From assembly GCA_025363695.1 (NCBI GenBank), contig JANYDI010000058.1:1-43091 (forward strand): a DNA stretch of 43,091 nucleotides, written 5' to 3'. This document shows positions 15,046 to 22,895 of this stretch, piece by piece. The stretch is from Opitutia bacterium (GTDB lineage Bacteria > Verrucomicrobiota > Verrucomicrobiia > Opitutales > JANYDI01). Made by a program: the position numbers and the translations under genes. Position 1 is the stretch's first letter. Each line of letters begins with the position of its first letter. The notes below the pieces were generated by a model. That model saw nothing but the letters and a program-made list of their open reading frames with translations. It did not search any database and was not told where the DNA came from.

Positions 15046-15621
15046 ATGTTCCTTCTCGTGGGTCTGGGAAATCCGGGCGATCGTTACCGCAATACGCCGC
15101 ACAACATGGGGTTTGACATCCTCGATGCTTGGGTGGCCTTGTTGGGGCTTACGTGGGAGCGGGATGCTCGGCGCCAGGCCTTGGTGACAACGTTCAAGAG
15201 CTCAGGAGTTCCATGGGTTTTCATAAAGCCTCAGGCGTACATGAATTGCAGTGGAGCTCCCGTCCAGTCGCTTTTACAGTATTATAAGGGTTCACCGGCT
15301 CAGGTGGTGGTGGTGCATGACGACATCGACTTAGCGCTCATGGAGGTCAAAATCCGGCTTTCCGGGGGCGCCGGTGGACATAATGGCGTCCGGGACCTGA
15401 TCGCCCATTTGGGACCGGACTTCATACGTTATCGTGTTGGCATCGGTCCGCGCCCGGAAGGGCCCGAGGCCTCTGAAAGCCTTGCTGATTATGTTTTAAG
15501 ACCCTTCAGTGCCGAGCAAAAGGCGCTTAAGGAAGAAAAAATGCCAAAAATTATTCAAGGTTTGCAGCTTCTTGTTGACAAAGGGCCAGATTCTGCCATG
15601 AATCGGGTACATTCATTATGA
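15046..15621 (+). CDS. pth: peptidyl-tRNA hydrolase
   Basis: Cuts peptides off prematurely released peptidyl-tRNA, recycling tRNA. The 191-residue protein has the standard start FLLVGLGNPG, catalytic His19 in RNTPHNMGF, the conserved KPQAYMNCSG, VVVHDDIDL with the partner Asp, and GGAGGHNGVRDL. ATG 15046 fits the family start exactly; the longer frame from 15013 would be read out of the S1 repeat. Its stop overlaps the start of rpsF by 4 nt, so pth, rpsF, ssb and rplI form one operon. Confidence 0.95.
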   Translation: MFLLVGLGNPGDRYRNTPHNMGFDILDAWVALLGLTWERDARRQALVTTFKSSGVPWVFIKPQAYMNCSGAPVQSLLQYYKGSPAQVVVVHDDIDLALMEVKIRLSGGAGGHNGVRDLIAHLGPDFIRYRVGIGPRPEGPEASESLADYVLRPFSAEQKALKEEKMPKIIQGLQLLVDKGPDSAMNRVHSL

Positions 15622-15914
15622 CAAAGACAAAAACTTATAAAGCGATCTTTTTGCTTGATTTAAGAGACCAAGAGAAAAACAGCGTAGAATGGGCAAGCTT
15701 GCTCCAGGACGCTATCAAAAAGTCAGGAGGCCTCCCAGGGAATCCTATTGAGCATGGCCATCGCCAATTGGCGCGCACGCCCAAAAAGGATTTCCAAATG
15801 GGGACCTATGTGGAGATTTCCTTTGACGGGCAGCCCCACACGCCCAACGCTCTGCAGGAAGACCTCAGGCTAGAAAAGGCTGTTAATCGCATTTTTATTG
15901 AACGTGTAAGCTAA
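15618..15914 (+). CDS. rpsF: 30S ribosomal protein bS6
   Basis: Small-subunit protein that in most bacteria sits next to bS18 on the platform. The 98 residues show the bS6 start KTYKAIFLLDLR, a central basic loop (HGHRQLARTPKKDFQMGTYVEISF) and the end ALQEDLRLEKAVNRIFIERV, matching family positions (L..D..vlR.liv). It overlaps the pth stop by 4 nt and is 8 nt before ssb. The bS18 gene expected in this cluster is missing (see findings). Confidence 0.88.
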   Translation: MTKTKTYKAIFLLDLRDQEKNSVEWASLLQDAIKKSGGLPGNPIEHGHRQLARTPKKDFQMGTYVEISFDGQPHTPNALQEDLRLEKAVNRIFIERVS

Positions 15915-15922
15915 GGGTTTTT

Positions 15923-16366
15923 ATGGCTTCTTACAACAAAGTTACGCTTTTAGGTAATTTGGTCCGTGACCCTGAAATGCGTCAGGGCCAATCTGGGGAT
16001 TCCATCTGTAAGTTCTCCATAGCCACCTCGCGTGAATTCAAGCGCCGAGACGGCACTATGCAAAAGGAAACCACCTACGTAGATGTGGACGCTTTTGGGC
16101 GGCAAGCAGAAATTATCTTCCAATTTCTTAAAAAAGGCCGACCCATTTTGCTCGATGGGCGCTTGCGCCTCGACCAATGGGAAACCCCTTCAGGAGAAAA
16201 ACGCAGCAAACTCTGCGTTGTTTTGGAGAATTTCCAGTTTATAGGCGGCCGCCAAGACGAAGATGGTGGTCATTTTGACGAAGAGGCCGCTCCTATTCGT
16301 TCCAAGGGTTCCGCTATCGATCCGAATGCCTATGCCACGCATGGCTCGGAAGATGTTCCTTTTTAA
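15923..16366 (+). CDS. ssb: single-stranded DNA-binding protein
   Basis: Coats single-stranded DNA in replication and repair. The 147 residues hold an N-terminal OB fold (NKVTLLGNLVRDPEMR, FSIATSREFKR, GRPILLDGRLRLDQWE, KRSKLCVVLENFQFIGGR), a flexible acidic linker and the conserved partner-binding tip EDVPF. Length is normal. It lies between rpsF and rplI in the usual ribosomal/replication cluster and just upstream of dnaB. Confidence 0.96.
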   Translation: MASYNKVTLLGNLVRDPEMRQGQSGDSICKFSIATSREFKRRDGTMQKETTYVDVDAFGRQAEIIFQFLKKGRPILLDGRLRLDQWETPSGEKRSKLCVVLENFQFIGGRQDEDGGHFDEEAAPIRSKGSAIDPNAYATHGSEDVPF

Positions 16367-16373
16367 ATTCTGT

Positions 16374-16847
16374 ATGGCTAAGACAAAAATTCTATTATTA
16401 GAGCCAGTAAGCAACCTTGGCGACGAGGGGCAATCCGTAGAGGTAAAAGCTGGCTATTTCCGTAATTTTCTAGGGCCTAAAGGCAAAGCGATTCCCCTAA
16501 CCCAGGGCAATCGTAAGCAAATCGAGGCCCTTCAAGCTCGGCGTCAGGAACGCAAAGCCAAGGAGCTCGGAGGAGCCCAGGCCATTGCCGCCCAGATAGA
16601 AGCCCTGCGCTTGGTCATTCGCGTCAAAACAGGCGACCAAGGCCGCATGTACGGTGCCGTTACCGCCGCGGAACTCAGCAAGGCCCTGGAGTCCGAGTCG
16701 GCCATTCACATCGATCGCAAGGACATTGCCCTGCACACGCCCATCAAGGCGCTCGGGCAACACACCACGAAGATCCGTCTGCACCCCGAGGTCAGCGCTC
16801 AGTTGCAATTCGAGATCGTTTCGGAGAATGCAGTAGTGGAAGTTTAG
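16374..16847 (+). CDS. rplI: 50S ribosomal protein bL9
   Basis: Large-subunit protein with an N-terminal rRNA-binding domain, a long connecting helix and a C-terminal domain. The 157 residues start MAKTKILLLEPVSNLGDEG and include the signature VKAGYFRNFLGPKGKA. The helix region is rich in Gln, Arg, Ala and Lys (IEALQARRQERKAKELGGAQ). The C-terminal domain runs from about residue 80 (RVKTGDQGRMYGAVT). ATG 16374 lies 7 nt after the ssb stop; the longer frame from 16263 overlaps ssb and does not match the family. Confidence 0.94.
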   Translation: MAKTKILLLEPVSNLGDEGQSVEVKAGYFRNFLGPKGKAIPLTQGNRKQIEALQARRQERKAKELGGAQAIAAQIEALRLVIRVKTGDQGRMYGAVTAAELSKALESESAIHIDRKDIALHTPIKALGQHTTKIRLHPEVSAQLQFEIVSENAVVEV

Positions 16848-16864
16848 AAGTGTTAATGCTAAGG

Positions 16865-17131
16865 CCAAGGGGAACTCGTTCCCCTTGGGATCCCCTTTCC
16901 GATAGGCGATTTTTAAAAATGCTGGTGCATTTTATAAAAATCGCCTATCGGGAAGGATATACTAAGGCCCCCACAGATCGCTTCGCGATCCGGGTGTACG
17001 CTTATCTCGATCCCGAAGGGATCTGTGGGGTGCCTTGTATCACCCTCCCCGATAGCGATTTACTTAAAATGCGCTAGCATTTTAATAAATCGCTATCGGA
17101 AAGGGGATCCAAGGGGACAGCGTCCCCTTGG
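16865..17131. repeat. tail-to-tail pair of BAM modules
   Basis: Forward module from 16865 (S1 GGGGAACTCGTTCCCC, S2, distal CTAAGG, S3 GATCGCTTCGCGATC) and reverse module ending 17131 (S3 GATCCCGAAGGGATC at about 17014, S1 GGGGACAGCGTCCCC). The forward copy is the only one in the window whose inner (CCTTGG) and distal (CTAAGG) segments differ in type; a G-U pair still keeps them pairable. Confidence 0.9.
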
Positions 17132-17160
17132 CCCTTTACTTTCTCTCAACCTTCAATCCT

Positions 17161-18537
17161 ATGACCCTAGAACATGAAACACCGGCAGCACCGGCGGGGC
17201 GTGTTTTGCCGCACGACGTTGTGGCGGAGCGTGCCCTGCTGGGGGCCTGCATCTTGGAGGGGGGACAGGAGATGCTGGCGCGCTGCATAGAGGCGCGCTT
17301 GGTCCCGGAGTCATTTTTGAAGGGGAGCCACCAGAGTGTTTATAAGGCCTTGGTAGCGCTTTATGACGTGGGGACGCCGATTGACGACATTACCTTGGCC
17401 AATCAGCTGCAAAAACAGGGGGATTTTGAACGCGTGGAGGGCCATGCGGGGATCAATGCCTTGACGCAGTGGATTGAGACGACGGGGCATGCTCCGTATT
17501 ATTTGCAAATTGTCCGGGATAAATACCTATTGCGGCGCTTGATTCGTACCGCTTCCAAGACGGTAGAAAATTGTTACAGTCAGCAAAATAGCCTAGAGCA
17601 TTTTTTGGAGGAGGTAGAGCAGGAATTTTTCAAAATCAGCGAAGATCGTATTTCGGAGAGCGCCAAGCACGTCAAGGATTCGGTCGACCAAGTCGTGAGC
17701 TTGGTTTATCAGCTGATTGAGCAAAAAAAGCCCAATCATGGGATTTTGAGCGGCTTCAAGGACCTGGACTCGATGACCTTTGGCTTTCATCCGCAGGAAA
17801 TGATCGTGTTGGCGGCGCGGCCTTCCGTGGGGAAAACAGCTTTTGCGATGAATCTAGCTGAAAACGTAGTGGTGCCGCCTGGGCAGCGGGTAAAGCCAGC
17901 AGCCACGCTTGTTTTTAGTTTGGAAATGAACACGGAGTCCTTGGCCATGCGCTTGCTTTCGAGCCATGCACGGATCAACATGAAGCGCATGCGCGATGGT
18001 TTTTTGAGCAATGAGGAAAAAACGGATATGCTCAAGGCCGCTAAACGCCTGAAAGAAGCGCCGTTGTGGATCGATGACTCAGGGGGGCTGAATATTTTGG
18101 AGCTTCGAGCCAAGGCGCGGCGTTTTAAGTCTCGGATGGATTTGGGCCTGATTATTATCGATTATTTGCAATTGATTTCAGGCACGGACAGCAGAACGCC
18201 GCGTGAGCAGCAAATATCCGAGATTTCACGAAGTATCAAGGCGATGGCTAAGGAGCTCAATGTCCCGATCGTCGTACTCAGCCAGCTCAACCGCGATTCT
18301 GAAAGAGAAAAACGCGAGCCCCGTCTTTCTGACTTGCGTGAATCCGGTTCCATCGAACAAGATGCCGATGTTGTCTGCATTCTGCATCGCGTCGGCAATG
18401 GATCCTCCGAGGAAACCCCCTCCGACGATCAATCCGAGCGCATCGATTTGGTCATTGCTAAGCAACGTAACGGCCCCACCGGAAAGGTAGGCCTCGTATT
18501 TAACAGGAATTATACGCGTTTTGAAAGTTTAGGCTAA
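17161..18537 (+). CDS. dnaB: replicative DNA helicase DnaB
   Basis: Hexameric helicase at the replication fork. The 458-residue product has the N-terminal DnaG/DnaC-interaction domain (LPHDVVAERALLGACILEG), a linker, and the RecA-like C-terminal domain with Walker A at about 219-226 (ARPSVGKTAFAMNL), SLEMNTESLAMRLLS, Walker B LGLIIIDYLQLISG, and the DLRESGSIEQDAD and FNRNYTRFE signatures. No intein is visible. ATG 17161 matches the family; upstream codons come from the S1 repeat. The stop TAA is the first TAA of the following S1 hairpin. It keeps the usual order after rplI, though separated by a module pair. Confidence 0.95.
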   Translation: MTLEHETPAAPAGRVLPHDVVAERALLGACILEGGQEMLARCIEARLVPESFLKGSHQSVYKALVALYDVGTPIDDITLANQLQKQGDFERVEGHAGINALTQWIETTGHAPYYLQIVRDKYLLRRLIRTASKTVENCYSQQNSLEHFLEEVEQEFFKISEDRISESAKHVKDSVDQVVSLVYQLIEQKKPNHGILSGFKDLDSMTFGFHPQEMIVLAARPSVGKTAFAMNLAENVVVPPGQRVKPAATLVFSLEMNTESLAMRLLSSHARINMKRMRDGFLSNEEKTDMLKAAKRLKEAPLWIDDSGGLNILELRAKARRFKSRMDLGLIIIDYLQLISGTDSRTPREQQISEISRSIKAMAKELNVPIVVLSQLNRDSEREKREPRLSDLRESGSIEQDADVVCILHRVGNGSSEETPSDDQSERIDLVIAKQRNGPTGKVGLVFNRNYTRFESLG

Positions 18538-18763
18538 GGGGCACAAGTGCCCCTTAGGATCCCCTTTCCGATGGGCAATTTTTAAAATACTACGTATTTA
18601 TAAAAATTGCCCATCGGGAACGGAAATACTAAGCCCCTCCACGATCGCGAAGCGATCAAGGGGGTGCCTTGTATCCTGCTACCCAGTAGCGATTTTCCTA
18701 AAATGCGTGCATTTTAGAAAATCGCTACTGGTAGGGGATCCAAGGGGAGCGAGCTCCCCTTGG
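18534..18763. repeat. tail-to-tail pair of BAM modules
   Basis: Forward module (S1 GGGGCACAAGTGCCCC, S2 with CCGATGGGCAATTTTT and apex AAATACTACGTATTT) and reverse module (S2 with CAGTAGCGATTTTCC, S1 GGGGAGCGAGCTCCCC) share one central S3 GATCGCGAAGCGATC at about 18642. It provides the dnaB stop codon. Confidence 0.9.
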
Positions 18764-18820
18764 CCCTTTATTTTATTTTCCTTTACTTTCCCTTATTTTC
18801 CCCTATTTTACTTTACTTTT

Positions 18821-21166
18821 ATGTTACGCTTTATTTTAGGAATTCTGCTCCTTTGGAGTTCTGTTTTGGCAGCGCGGGTGGACTTGGCCTCGGCGGTGAT
18901 TGGCGAGGTCAAAACGGAATTTTTGGGCAAAGAGGCGGTGAGCAGGAGTTACTTGGAAAACATCATTCCGCTGACCAAGGGGCAGCCGTACACGGCTTCG
19001 GCGGTCAATGACGCCATCCAGATCCTGTATAATACGGACCATTTTGAAGCGATTCGGGTCCAGGAGGACAAAAAGGACGGCAAGGTGGACCTGACTTTTT
19101 TCCTGACTCCCGGCTACCGTCTTAGCGATGTCACGGTCGAGGGGGTGCGTGGGCTGCGACGCTCGGGCGTTTTGCGTCGTTTGGAAAGCAAGAAGGATAG
19201 CGTTTTGAGTGATTATCGGATACACAAGGACAAGCGTTCCATTTTAGAGTATTACAAAAAGAAGGGCTTTACGCGTGCTACCGTTGATGAGACTATTGTT
19301 TACAATGAGGCTCGTGGGACGGCTCAGATCCTTTATCAAATCCATGAAGGCAAGCGGGCGCGCGTTTCAAAAATTGTTTTCAAGGGCAATAAGCATATTA
19401 AATCAGATCTTTTGCGCAAAGAAATCCGTACTGAAAAACGTGGGTTGCTTTCCTTTTTAAAAGGTAAGGGGTTTTTTGATAAAGCGATTTTTGCCGAGGA
19501 TCTGAAGCGCTTGGAGCTTTTTTACCAAAATCAGGGTTACCTGGATGTGCGTTTCCCGGAAGAAACCCTGGATATTAAACGTTTTGATTCGGGCCAACAC
19601 TGCATTACTATTGGCGTGGAGGAGGGGCCCTGCTACCAGCTTCGGGACGTGACGCTTTCAGGGGCCCAGCTGTTTCGCAGCGATGAGCTCCTAAAGGTTA
19701 CGGCTTTGAAGCTGGGAGAGCCTTTCTCGCCCGAAAAAGTCGAAAAAGCTGAGGATAATATCCGCATGCATTATGGCCAAGATGGCTATCTGGATACCAA
19801 AATAGAGACGAAACGTTATGTCGATATCCAAAACAGGACGGTATCTTTGCATTTTTCCATCCAAGAAGGTCAGCGTAATTGGGTGAATTCCATCAACATA
19901 CAGGGAAATATGCTTACACGCGCTGTGGTGATTTTGAGGGAAATCACCCTACAGCCAGGCGATGTTTTTGACCTAAAACGCGTACGTGCCAGCGAAGGAC
20001 GTTTGCGAGCCACGGGTTTTTTCAAAGAAGTACACATTACGCCTGAAGCTACGGGGATAGAGGGCAAAAAAAATCTACATATAGCGTTAAAGGAAAACCG
20101 TTCCTCCTTGATTTCTTTGGGGGCTCGTGTGAATAGCTTGGATCGCCTGCAAGGCCAAATCGAGTTTGTTCAGCCCAGCTTTGATATCCGTAGTCCGAAG
20201 ACTAAGTTCCGTGGCGGTGGCCAAAAATTCCGCATCGGGGGCAATTTTGGGTCGAAATCGCATGATGTGTATCTGAATTTGGAGGAGCCTTGGCTGTTTG
20301 ATCGTCGTTTAGCTCTGGGTACGGAGCTCAGCCAGCATGCCAATAGTTACGATAGCGATTATTATGCTGAAAAACGCAATGCCGCGATGGTCTACTTGCG
20401 CAAACGCCTCTTTGAGCAAGTCAACGGAACTCTAAGCTATCAGCTGGAAAAGACTTCCATATCGGATGTAGACATTAACGCGCCCAAGCTGATTCGCGAC
20501 GAAGAGGGCCATCGCCTCGCCTCAAAAATGGCCTTTCAGTTGAGCCGCGATACCCGCAATTCCGTATTGCGCCCCACGCAAGGCAATCGCTGGGATGCTA
20601 TGACTCAGGTAGCTGGGGGTATTTTTGGCGGAGATACGGAATATTGGCGCAATGAGCTCAAGGGTATTCAATATTTTATGCTCAATCCGTACCGCAAGCA
20701 AACCGTCTCCCTGATGGGCCGCATCGGTACCGTGGCGCCCTTTGGAGAGGCCAATCGTGTGCCGTTTTTTGACCGCTATTTCCTGGGCGGCAGTAGCAGC
20801 TTACGCGGCTTCAGGCACCGAATGGTCAGCCCCAAAGAACTCGATAAAAACCCCAAAGAACCTAAGGGCCCGCTAATTCCCTTCTCCACAGGGGGTAATT
20901 CCTTCGGGGTAGTTACGGTGGAATACATGATCGACGTCATAGACCTGCTCAGCGTGGCCCTTTTTTACGATATCGGTTTTGTCAATGCCCAAGAATGGAC
21001 CTTTAACCCCGGCCACCCCAGCAGCGACTGGGGCTTTGGCCTCGTTATCCCCTTGATGGGCAGCGCTTTACGTCTAGACTTCGGCTTCCCTATCCAGGGC
21101 GACCAGTACCTCACGAAAAAGAATAAGAAGATGAACTTTGAGTTCTCATTTGGGCTGAGGTATTAA
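18821..21166 (+). CDS. bamA: outer-membrane protein assembly factor BamA
   Basis: Omp85 protein that folds beta-barrels into the outer membrane. The 781-residue product has a signal peptide (residues 1-18, LLLWSSVLAA), five POTRA repeats (residues about 25-440, with LTKGQPYTASAVND, VFKGNKHIKSDLLRKEI and INIQGNMLTRAVVILREI as recurring POTRA starts) and a C-terminal 16-strand barrel with the lid-lock motif near GGSSSLRGFRHR and a final aromatic strand ending FGLRY. ATG 18821 gives the signal peptide; earlier codons derive from the repeat and a pyrimidine-rich leader. It shows that the organism is diderm. Confidence 0.95.
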   Translation: MLRFILGILLLWSSVLAARVDLASAVIGEVKTEFLGKEAVSRSYLENIIPLTKGQPYTASAVNDAIQILYNTDHFEAIRVQEDKKDGKVDLTFFLTPGYRLSDVTVEGVRGLRRSGVLRRLESKKDSVLSDYRIHKDKRSILEYYKKKGFTRATVDETIVYNEARGTAQILYQIHEGKRARVSKIVFKGNKHIKSDLLRKEIRTEKRGLLSFLKGKGFFDKAIFAEDLKRLELFYQNQGYLDVRFPEETLDIKRFDSGQHCITIGVEEGPCYQLRDVTLSGAQLFRSDELLKVTALKLGEPFSPEKVEKAEDNIRMHYGQDGYLDTKIETKRYVDIQNRTVSLHFSIQEGQRNWVNSINIQGNMLTRAVVILREITLQPGDVFDLKRVRASEGRLRATGFFKEVHITPEATGIEGKKNLHIALKENRSSLISLGARVNSLDRLQGQIEFVQPSFDIRSPKTKFRGGGQKFRIGGNFGSKSHDVYLNLEEPWLFDRRLALGTELSQHANSYDSDYYAEKRNAAMVYLRKRLFEQVNGTLSYQLEKTSISDVDINAPKLIRDEEGHRLASKMAFQLSRDTRNSVLRPTQGNRWDAMTQVAGGIFGGDTEYWRNELKGIQYFMLNPYRKQTVSLMGRIGTVAPFGEANRVPFFDRYFLGGSSSLRGFRHRMVSPKELDKNPKEPKGPLIPFSTGGNSFGVVTVEYMIDVIDLLSVALFYDIGFVNAQEWTFNPGHPSSDWGFGLVIPLMGSALRLDFGFPIQGDQYLTKKNKKMNFEFSFGLRY

Positions 21167-21176
21167 GGGCAAGGGG

Positions 21177-21406
21177 CTAAGGGGCACTCGTGCCCCTTAG
21201 GATCCCCTTCCGATGGGCAATTTTTAAAATACTACGTATTTATAAAAATTGCCCATCGGGTAGGGCATGCTAAGGTCTTCGCCGATCGCAAAGCGATCTG
21301 TGGGGCGCCTTGTATCACCTTTTTCGGTAGCGATTTATCTAAAATGCGTCAGCATTTTAATAAATCGTTACCGATAGGGGATCCAAGGGGTGCGAGCACC
21401 CCTTGG
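21177..21406. repeat. tail-to-tail pair of BAM modules
   Basis: Forward S1 GGGGCACTCGTGCCCC at 21177, S2 with CCGATGGGCAATTTTT, shared S3 GATCGCAAAGCGATC at about 21284, reverse S2 with CGGTAGCGATTTATC, S1 GGGGTGCGAGCACCCC ending 21406. The forward unit is of the TAAG type and the reverse of the CAAG type, so the two modules of a pair evolve separately. Confidence 0.9.
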
Positions 21407-21439
21407 CCCTTTAAAACCTCTTGACCTATACAACGAACC

Positions 21440-22261
21440 ATGATATTCATACCGGTATTTTTATTCGGGGCCTGCATCGGGAGCTTCTTGAATGTATGCA
21501 TCTTGCGCCTTCCGAAAGGGGAGGATGTTGCCTGCAAGGCGTCTTACTGCTATGGTTGCGGGAAGCGGATTGCTTGGTGTGACCTAATTCCTGTCCTGAG
21601 CTGGTGCTTTTTGAGGGGGAGGAGCCGTTGTTGCAAAAAGCCCTTTAGTGTGCGTTATGCCCTGATCGAATTGCTGACGGGCCTACTGTTTGCGCTGTGC
21701 TGGTGGCAGTTTGAGCCGCGCTTGGCTGTAGTGGGCATGGGGTTTACGGCCTTGCTGCTGGTGGCTTTTTTTATTGATTGCGACCACCTCATGATCCCGG
21801 ACAGCTGCACTGTGGGCGGAGCGTTTTTGGGGCTATGGGTGGCTTTTTTGGTCCCGAGTATGTACTCGTTTTCAGGCGGCTTTTGGATTTCAGATGGCTT
21901 TAGGGCCATGACGCAGGCCTTGACGGGCCTGTTGATCGGCTCTGGGCTTTTGTTATGGATTGCGATTATTGCTGAAGTGTATTTGAAAAAGGAGGCCATT
22001 GGCTTTGGCGATGTGAAGCTGATGGGCTGTATTGGAGCCTTTTGCGGCTGGAAGGGCACGGTGTTTGCTATTTTTGGCGGAGCGATTTTGGGGAGCGCGT
22101 GGATTCTTGTTTTGCTGATTCTGCGGCTGTTTTTTAAGAAAATCCCCAAAGTCAAACGGCATATGGAGCTGCCCTTTGGGCCGTTTTTGGCGACAGCTGC
22201 CTGGATTTGGTGGGTCTTTGACGGGAACGCCTGGGCGCTGAGCACTTTAGGGGCGTTATAA
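21440..22261 (+). CDS. pilD: type IV prepilin peptidase / N-methyltransferase
   Basis: Membrane aspartic protease that cleaves and N-methylates type IV prepilins and type II secretion pseudopilins. The 273-residue protein has an N-terminal domain with GSFLNVCILRLPKGE and a Cys cluster (CYGC and RCC; the usual second CxxC is reduced to CC), then about six to seven transmembrane helices carrying both catalytic Asp residues, in DCDHLMIPDSC and GFGDVKLMG. Its pilin or secretion substrates are not in the window. A TTGGCC-18-TATACA promoter-like arrangement begins in the S1 end and leaves 7 nt before the ATG; no Shine-Dalgarno is visible. Confidence 0.93.
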   Translation: MIFIPVFLFGACIGSFLNVCILRLPKGEDVACKASYCYGCGKRIAWCDLIPVLSWCFLRGRSRCCKKPFSVRYALIELLTGLLFALCWWQFEPRLAVVGMGFTALLLVAFFIDCDHLMIPDSCTVGGAFLGLWVAFLVPSMYSFSGGFWISDGFRAMTQALTGLLIGSGLLLWIAIIAEVYLKKEAIGFGDVKLMGCIGAFCGWKGTVFAIFGGAILGSAWILVLLILRLFFKKIPKVKRHMELPFGPFLATAAWIWWVFDGNAWALSTLGAL

Positions 22262-22298
22262 TTTATTAAAATTCTCAGAAGTTTATCCTCGAAAAGGC

Positions 22299-22327
22299 TT
22301 GACTAAGTTGTTAATTTCTGAGGTAAT
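22299..22327 (+). promoter_or_regulatory. candidate promoter of the secreted-protein pair
   Basis: TTGACT at 22299-22304, 17-nt spacer, GGTAAT at 22322-22327, 8 nt before ATG 22336. Good -35, moderate -10. Confidence 0.45.
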
Positions 22328-22335
22328 AACCCATT

Positions 22336-22878
22336 ATGAAATTTGGCAAAAAGTACTGGTTTTTTGCAGGCCTCATGGCCTATGTCTTGAGTGTGTCTAC
22401 GTTGGGGGCAAAAAAGTCTTGGCTTGATGAGGCAACGGCTAGTGAGAGAGATCCTCAAGCTAAACGTTTTATTCAGGAGCCCAAAAACACACAGACGCCT
22501 TACGATTTGTATGCCAAAAACAAGGGCCGCTGGCAGTCTATGGTGATTGATCCCCAGAAGCGTTATGCTCCAGAAATTTTGATTGCCAAAGTGGATGCTT
22601 CAAACCTGAGGCGTTTGGTCCATGATTTGGAGCGATTTGCACCCGTATTTTATCCACGGGGTGTTACGGATCTGATTATTGTTATTAAGCCCAGTAGGCT
22701 ACCCAAGAAAGAGGGCAAGCATTTTGACTTTGAGTGGACTTATTTGCTTGAAAAACTGCGAGTAAAGACGATTGAGTTGAAGGACGATAGCCATGGCTGC
22801 GTCTGTGATTCTGAACATATAGGTCCGATTAGGGGTGCCTATTGGTTTAGAGGTTCCATTAAGAGGGTGACCTGGTAG
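22336..22878 (+). CDS. secreted protein of unrecognised family, one-domain form
   Basis: The 180-residue product has a signal peptide (about 1-24, FFAGLMAYVLSVSTLGA). I do not recognise the family. The mature part shares with the next gene a domain beginning QEPKNTQTPYDLYAKN, then W..M..D, RYAPEILIAKVDASNLRRL and PRGVTDLIIVI, followed by a segment ending in TIELKDD. A second, divergent copy of this domain lies in the C-terminal half of the next protein, so it is a repeat unit of about 100 residues. The C-terminus has two close Cys residues (CVCD). It is probably co-transcribed with the next gene (17 nt gap). Export to periplasm or outside is inferred from the signal peptide. Confidence 0.75.
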   Translation: MKFGKKYWFFAGLMAYVLSVSTLGAKKSWLDEATASERDPQAKRFIQEPKNTQTPYDLYAKNKGRWQSMVIDPQKRYAPEILIAKVDASNLRRLVHDLERFAPVFYPRGVTDLIIVIKPSRLPKKEGKHFDFEWTYLLEKLRVKTIELKDDSHGCVCDSEHIGPIRGAYWFRGSIKRVTW

Positions 22879-22895
22879 TGATTTAGGGCGAAGCA

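Noticed and set aside
16263..16373. Longer start for bL9 overlapping ssb
   Set aside because: Family members start MAKTKILLLEP-like at 16374, and the extension is an out-of-frame reading of the conserved ssb tail.
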